From positions 1 to 46,325 of the forward strand of contig JANYGI010000096.1 in assembly GCA_025362495.1 (NCBI GenBank): a stretch of DNA of 46,325 bases, given 5' to 3'. The DNA is from Byssovorax sp. (lineage in GTDB: Bacteria > Myxococcota_A > Polyangia > Polyangiales > Polyangiaceae). How positions within the stretch are numbered: the first letter of the stretch is position 1; every line of letters starts with the position of its first letter. Shown one piece after another: positions 42,494 through 46,325 of the stretch. Below the pieces are notes generated by a model. It did no database searches. It saw only the letters and a program-made list of their open reading frames with translations, and had not been told where the DNA came from. The position numbers were made by a program, and so were the translations under genes.

Positions 42494-43362
42494 CGCGACA
42501 CCCGCTTGCCGCTCCAGGCCTGGAGTCGATTGACCACCAGGAGCAGCGCGAACGAGATCGTCAGCATCACCACGGCGATCGCCGTGGCCCCCGCGTAGTC
42601 GTACTGCTCGAGCTTGGTCATGATCAGGAGCGGCGTTATCTCGGTCTTCATCGGCATGTTGCCGGAGATGAACACCACCGATCCGTACTCGCCGAGGGCG
42701 CGGGCGAAGGCCAGCGTGAAGCCGGTGATCACCGCGGGCCACAGGGCCGGGAGCGTCACCCGCTGGAAGGTCTGGAAGCGGGTCGCGCCGAGCGTCGCGG
42801 CGGCCTCTTCCTGATCGAGATCGATGTCTTCCAGCACCGGCTGCACGGTGCGCACGACGAACGGGAGCCCGACGAACACGAGGGCGATGATCACCCCGAG
42901 CCGGCTGAACGCGGCCTGGACGCCGATCTGCACGAGGTAGCGGCCGAGCCACCCCTTGCTCGCGTAGATGCCGGTGAGGGCGATGCCGGCGACGGCGGTG
43001 GGCAGCGCGAACGGGAGATCGATCAGCGCGTCGACGAGGCCGCGGCCGAAGAAGCGGTAGCGCGAGAGCACCCACGCCAGGATCACGCCCATCACGGCGT
43101 TGATCAGCGCCGCGGCGAACGAGGCGCCGAAGCTGAGCTCGTAGGCGGCGATCGATCGGGGCGAGAGGGCGATCTCCCAGAAGCGCGCCCAGCCGATCGT
43201 CGAGGTCTTCAGGAAGATCGTCGCGAGCGGGATCAGGACGATCAGCGAGAGGTAGACGACGGTTATCCCCATGGAAAGGCTGAAGCCGGGCAGGACGCCC
43301 CGGCGCTTCAAAAGAAGCCTCTCCAGCAGCGGCGCCCGCCGTCGCGCCGCGCTCGCTGTCAC
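42490..43362 (-). CDS. cysT: Sulfate ABC transporter permease CysT
   Basis: The 290-residue permease has the CysT start [28 protein letters not shown]. It also has [28 protein letters not shown], the EAA loop [26 protein letters not shown], and [29 protein letters not shown], all typical of this subunit. It pairs with CysW. Both ends overlap neighbours by four bases (the binding-protein gene before, cysW after), so the three proteins are translationally coupled. Confidence 0.94.
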   Translation of the reverse strand: MTASAARRRAPLLERLLLKRRGVLPGFSLSMGITVVYLSLIVLIPLATIFLKTSTIGWARFWEIALSPRSIAAYELSFGASFAAALINAVMGVILAWVLSRYRFFGRGLVDALIDLPFALPTAVAGIALTGIYASKGWLGRYLVQIGVQAAFSRLGVIIALVFVGLPFVVRTVQPVLEDIDLDQEEAAATLGATRFQTFQRVTLPALWPAVITGFTLAFARALGEYGSVVFISGNMPMKTEITPLLIMTKLEQYDYAGATAIAVVMLTISFALLLVVNRLQAWSGKRVSR

Positions 43363-44423
43363 TTCCCCACCTGGTAGATTTGATCGAAGATCCCGCCGTC
43401 GGCGAAGTGCGTCTGGTGGAGCGTGTTCCAGCCGCCGAGCTTCTCCACGGTGACGAGCTCGATCACGGGGAACTGCTTCTCGAACTCCTTCGCGACGCTC
43501 GCCATCCGCGGGCGATAGTAGTGCTTGCCGACGAGGCGCTGGCCCTGCTCCGTGTAGAGGAACTCGAGGTACGCCTGCGCCACGGCGCGCGTGCCGCGCT
43601 TGTCGACGACCTTGTCGACGACGGCGACGGGCGGCTCGGCGAGGATCGAGACCTTCGGCGTGACGATCTCGAAGGCCCCGGCCTTGAGCTCGTTCACGGC
43701 GAGAAGTGCTTCATTTTCCCAGGTGATCAGCACGTCGCCGAGGCCGCGCTCGACGAAGGTCGTCGTCGCGCCGCGCGCGCCCGAGTCGAGCACGGGGACG
43801 TTCTTGTAGATCTTGCCGACGAAATCCTTCGCTGTCGCCGGGCTGCCGCCGGTCTGCGCCAGCGCGTAGCTCCAGGCGCCGAGGTAGTTCCAGCGCGCGC
43901 CGCCACCGGTCTTGGGGTTCGGGGTGATCACCGCGACGCCGGGCTTCGCGAGATCGTCCCAGTCCTTGATCCCCTTGGGGTTGCCCTTGCGCACGAGGAA
44001 GACGATCGTCGACGTGTACGGCGCGCTGTTGCTCGGGAGCCTCTTCTGCCAGTCGGCGGCGATCGAGCCGTCCTTCGCGACGGCGTCGATGTCGTAGGCC
44101 AGCGCGAGCGTGACGACGTCGGCCTCGAGCCCGTCGATCACCGCGCGCGCCTGCTTGCCCGAGCCGGCGTGCGACTGCTTGATCGTCACCGCTTGCCCGG
44201 TCTTCGCGAGCCACGCCTTCGCGAACGCGGCGTTCTCTTCTTCGTAGAGCTCGCGGGTCGGATCGTACGAGACGTTGAGGATCTGGATCGGGCCGTTTCC
44301 CCCGGCCGGCGCGGCCTTTCCGCACGCCGAGAGCGTGAGCGCGAAGAGCGCGGCGAGGGAGAGCGCGAGCCCGCGACGGGCGAGCGCGGGCGAGCGAAGG
44401 GCGGGCGAAGAATGCGAGATCAT
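43359..44423 (-). CDS. Sulfate/thiosulfate-binding lipoprotein
   Basis: This 354-residue periplasmic solute-binding protein captures sulfate for CysTW. It begins with a lipoprotein signal ending LSAC, then [24 protein letters not shown]. The sulfate-binding signatures follow: [74 protein letters not shown], and [29 protein letters not shown]. It could be called Sbp or CysP; the choice between sulfate and thiosulfate cannot be made. Lipid anchoring is less usual than a free periplasmic form. The DUF2325 gene lies 22 bp upstream. Confidence 0.93.
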   Translation of the reverse strand: MISHSSPALRSPALARRGLALSLAALFALTLSACGKAAPAGGNGPIQILNVSYDPTRELYEEENAAFAKAWLAKTGQAVTIKQSHAGSGKQARAVIDGLEADVVTLALAYDIDAVAKDGSIAADWQKRLPSNSAPYTSTIVFLVRKGNPKGIKDWDDLAKPGVAVITPNPKTGGGARWNYLGAWSYALAQTGGSPATAKDFVGKIYKNVPVLDSGARGATTTFVERGLGDVLITWENEALLAVNELKAGAFEIVTPKVSILAEPPVAVVDKVVDKRGTRAVAQAYLEFLYTEQGQRLVGKHYYRPRMASVAKEFEKQFPVIELVTVEKLGGWNTLHQTHFADGGIFDQIYQVGK

Positions 44424-44445
44424 GAAGCTCCGTCGGGCGGTCGTT

Positions 44446-44772
44446 CTAGCTGGCAGCGGCGAGCGTACGATCGTTGCGAATCGCCAGCGCGTCGAGCAGC
44501 GACTGAAAGCGGCCGGTGCCGCACGAGCGCGTGACCAGCGAGCCGCGGCCGAGGCGGTGGCACATCTTCTTCGTGAGGATCACCGCGCCGTGGCTGTTGA
44601 TCTCGGTCACCAGCACGATGAAATCCGCGCGCTCCACCAGGCGACGGAGCTGATCGGCGCCGCTGCCGCTCATCTCGCCGGAGTGAAAATCGAGCGTGTG
44701 CCCGGCCCATCCGGCCATCCGCGCGAGCTGCGCTTCATTGCGCGTCAAGCCACCAATCCAGCCGATCCTCAT
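44446..44772 (-). CDS. DUF2325-domain protein
   Basis: The 108-residue cytoplasmic protein is a compact Rossmann-like DUF2325 domain. It has [33 protein letters not shown], then [54 protein letters not shown]. The strands and the SHGAV..T-x2-MC and SCGTGR segments are the family's conserved parts, and the two cysteines could sense redox or bind metal. It is the first gene of the sulfate uptake operon. Its biochemical role is not known; the position suggests a role in sensing sulfur or in controlling uptake. ATG 44772 lacks an in-frame upstream alternative. Confidence 0.87.
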   Translation of the reverse strand: MRIGWIGGLTRNEAQLARMAGWAGHTLDFHSGEMSGSGADQLRRLVERADFIVLVTEINSHGAVILTKKMCHRLGRGSLVTRSCGTGRFQSLLDALAIRNDRTLAAAS

Positions 44773-45022
44773 GGGGAGCCTCCTCTCGAAACCGTGCTGA
44801 AGAAGTCACCCGCCCCGAGCTCGGGAGCGTGGGCCTCTTCCTCGTCGTCGTTGATCGAGCGTTGATCGAGCCGCGGCTGCTTTCGCCGATGGCCCGCCCG
44901 TCGCTCGGCGCGTCAGCCGCGCGGCGAACGGTGGGAGACCACCGGCTCGGGACAACAACAGCGGCAGGAAATGAAGGTGTTCACGGTTCAGGGGAGGCGC
45001 CGGAGCTCGGCGCGACCCGAGG

Positions 45023-45051
45023 AACATCCGTTATAACGGACGATCTGTCAA
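45023..45051 (-). promoter_or_regulatory. Likely sulfate operon promoter with palindromic operator
   Basis: On the reverse strand TTGACA (45051-45046) is followed after 17 bases by GATGTT (45028-45023). Between them lies the perfect 14-bp palindrome TCCGTTATAACGGA (45027-45040), which reaches into the -10. A dimeric repressor bound there would block polymerase. The -10 is weak, which would also suit an activator. It lies 251 bp before the DUF2325 start. The regulator is not identified. Confidence 0.55.
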
Positions 45052-45143
45052 GGGAGTTTCTGCGCGTCGCGAGGGCCGTCGGAGCGCAGTCTGTTGACTT
45101 TTTCGGGAATAGGGACGAAACGGCGCGGTTACGGGGCGCTGAG

Positions 45144-45171
45144 TTGACAGGGATCGCCTCGCCGCTAGGAT
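45144..45171 (+). promoter_or_regulatory. Sigma-70-type promoter for the ABC ATPase gene
   Basis: TTGACA (45144-45149), a 16-base spacer and TAGGAT (45166-45171) form a good housekeeping promoter facing the ATPase gene. It leaves a leader of about 135 bases. A further TTGACT at 45094-45099 has no matching -10. Confidence 0.55.
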
Positions 45172-45196
45172 GGCGCCCCCTCTCGGGGGGCCATCC
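45168..45196 (+). promoter_or_regulatory. Strong inverted repeat at the transcription start
   Basis: GGATGG and CCATCC (45168-45173, 45191-45196) enclose a C-rich and a G-rich run, giving about 12 paired bases with one bulged G and a TCTC loop. It begins within the -10 element, so it may be a DNA operator more than an RNA hairpin. ATTTTT follows at 45209-45214, leaving attenuation as an option. Confidence 0.5.
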
Positions 45197-45312
45197 GAAA
45201 AGCGCCCATTTTTGAGCGTATTTCGAGCGGTTTCGCGATTTACACCGGCGTCCCAGCGACGCGACGGGCCCCCCCGCCGCGATGACGGCGACAAGGAGCC
45301 AAGGAGGTTGGA

Positions 45313-46325
45313 TTGTCTAGCGATGTGATGATCGAGGCCAGCGCCCTCACCAAGCGGTACGGATCGCTGCGCGCACTCGACAAGGTTAGCTTCGAGGTCC
45401 ATCGCGGCGAGGTCGTGGGCTTCCTCGGGCCGAACGGCGCCGGGAAGTCGACGACGATGCGCATCCTCACCTGCTTCATCTCGGCCACGTCCGGGATGGC
45501 GAAGGTGCACGGGTTCGACGTCTTCGACGATCCCCTCGAGGTCCGGAAGCGCATCGGCTACTTGCCGCAGCGCGCGCCCCTCTACCAGGACATGAGCGTC
45601 TGGGAGTATCTCCAGTTCGTCGCCGACATGCGCGGGCTCGAGCAGTCCACGTTCAAGAAGCGGATGAAGGGCATCGTCGATGTCTGCGGCCTGGCCCAGG
45701 TGCTCGGCAAGAACATCGGCGCCCTCTCGCACGGCTATCGCCAGCGCGTCGGGCTCGGGCAGGCGCTCGTGCACGATCCGCCGATCCTGATCCTCGACGA
45801 GCCGACGGCCGATCTCGATCCCAACGAGAAGGCGGAGGTCATCAAGTACATCAAGGAGATCGGCAAGGAGCGCACGGTGCTTCTTTCGACCCACAACCTG
45901 AGCGAGGTCGAGACGGCCTGCGCCCGCGCGATCATCGTGTCCAAGGGTCGCGTCGTCGCCGACGGCCCGCTCGACGACATCCGCGCCAAGAGCGACAAGG
46001 TCCGCTACGTGGTGATGGTCCACGAGCAGAAGGCCTACGCCTCGGGGCAGAAGCCGCCGACGGCGCAGGAGGTCCAGGACGCGCTCTCGAAGCTCCCCGG
46101 CGCCGGCAACGTCACCGAGATGCCCACGGACGACAACGCCCACCGGTTCCAGTTCATGGGCCCGAACGGCAGCGACATCCGCCCGGAGCTCTTCGCGCTG
46201 ATCGTGCAGAAGGGCTGGCTCTTGCTCGAGATGCGCCGCGATTCGCAGACCCTCGAGGACGTGTTCAAGGTCCTGACCAAGGGCGACGAGCGCAAGGATC
46301 GCGGCCGCAAGTACGAGCCCGACGA
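45313..46325 (+). CDS. ABC transporter ATP-binding protein, GldA-like (3' end outside window)
   Basis: The TTG at 45313 follows AAGGAGG (45301-45307) with a 5-base gap; GTG 45325 or ATG 45328 are weaker choices. At least 337 residues are present. Seen are Walker A GPNGAGKSTT, a Q-loop near YLPQRAPLYQDMSVWEYL, the signature LSHGYRQR (Gly replaces the usual Gly-Gly/Gln pattern: LSxG kept), Walker B ILILDEPTADLD and the H-loop STHNL. The Q-loop region and length resemble GldA and other ABC-2 exporters. The C-terminal part (about 230-337) is an extra domain with VRYVVMVHEQ and EVQDALSKLPGAGNVTEM, as in gliding-type ATPases. In myxobacteria such ATPases are usually followed by ABC-2 permease genes, expected just beyond the window. 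Confidence 0.92.
   Translation, partial: MSSDVMIEASALTKRYGSLRALDKVSFEVHRGEVVGFLGPNGAGKSTTMRILTCFISATSGMAKVHGFDVFDDPLEVRKRIGYLPQRAPLYQDMSVWEYLQFVADMRGLEQSTFKKRMKGIVDVCGLAQVLGKNIGALSHGYRQRVGLGQALVHDPPILILDEPTADLDPNEKAEVIKYIKEIGKERTVLLSTHNLSEVETACARAIIVSKGRVVADGPLDDIRAKSDKVRYVVMVHEQKAYASGQKPPTAQEVQDALSKLPGAGNVTEMPTDDNAHRFQFMGPNGSDIRPELFALIVQKGWLLLEMRRDSQTLEDVFKVLTKGDERKDRGRKYEPD

Larger units (their letters stand above)
44773..45312. other. 540-bp divergent regulatory region
   Basis: This gap separates the sulfate operon (leftward) from the ABC ATPase gene (rightward). Open frames on both strands give Arg/Ala-rich products without a plausible start. It holds an 11-bp tandem repeat (GTTGATCGAGC at 44850 and 44861), a palindrome, two TTGAC-type elements and a strong hairpin, some of them listed separately. 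Confidence 0.65.

Noticed and set aside
44829-45215. Possible small gene of 128 codons in the regulatory region
   Set aside because: It has no ribosome-binding site, its composition is mixed low-complexity, and it covers the palindrome and promoter elements.
45031-46143. A 370-residue reverse-strand open frame
   Set aside because: It is antisense to a clear ABC ATPase with Walker A, signature and Walker B motifs on the forward strand.

Overview
The window is about 70% GC with almost every third codon position G or C. It carries many lipoproteins with Gly/Ser/Thr-rich linkers, several eukaryote-like Ser/Thr protein kinases, and a cytochrome ending in a Cys-Gly-Cys / hydrophobic / Arg-Lys (MYXO-CTERM-like) tail. 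Together these point to a chromosomal segment of a myxobacterium, most likely of the Polyangia/Sorangiineae type (inference). No rRNA, tRNA, CRISPR array, insertion sequence or prophage was recognised.

Layout. 1-1.7 kb: the Lys/Ala/Pro-rich tail of a histone-H1-like protein, a 102-bp inverted-repeat element and an unknown lipoprotein. 1.7-5.2 kb: a truncated MASE1 membrane protein overlapping a full MASE1-PAS-kinase-receiver hybrid histidine kinase. 5.3-7 kb: a LysR regulator and a YceI protein with a LysR-type box between them. 7-9.8 kb: a beta-propeller/phosphoesterase lipoprotein, then divergent holB. 10.9-13.5 kb: a 21-bp repeat array, the 3' remnant of a Ser/Thr kinase gene, and an unknown membrane-anchored protein overlapping thiE. 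13.6-18.9 kb: a run of four forward genes (secreted protein, MFS transporter, membrane-anchored cupredoxin-like protein, VWA lipoprotein). 18.9-21.8 kb: nitrilase, pyrophosphatase and two lipoproteins on the reverse strand. 22-25.4 kb: Ser/Thr kinase, TPR/PEGA-like protein and Cys-rich lipoprotein. 25.7-27.9 kb: reverse-strand CDP-alcohol phosphatidyltransferase, UspA and AI-2E/PerM-family genes. 28.1-29.9 kb: an atypical Ser/Thr kinase.

29.9-36 kb is the most interesting part. A thioredoxin-like lipoprotein and a small membrane protein flank a tight set of three genes: a Tat-signal DUF362 protein, a 605-residue NapH/NapG-like polyferredoxin, and a pentaheme cytochrome c with a surface-anchoring tail. 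I read this as an uncharacterised quinol-to-cell-envelope electron-transfer module.

36-46.3 kb: a nuclease-like protein with variable 27-bp repeats, a 21-bp minisatellite, both E1 subunits of a 2-oxoacid dehydrogenase, a large unknown membrane protein, a sulfate uptake operon (DUF2325, sulfate-binding lipoprotein, CysT, CysW, with no CysA) preceded by a 14-bp perfect palindrome inside its likely promoter, and the start of a GldA-like ABC ATPase that runs off the window.

Functions are inferred from motifs read by eye. No database search was possible.
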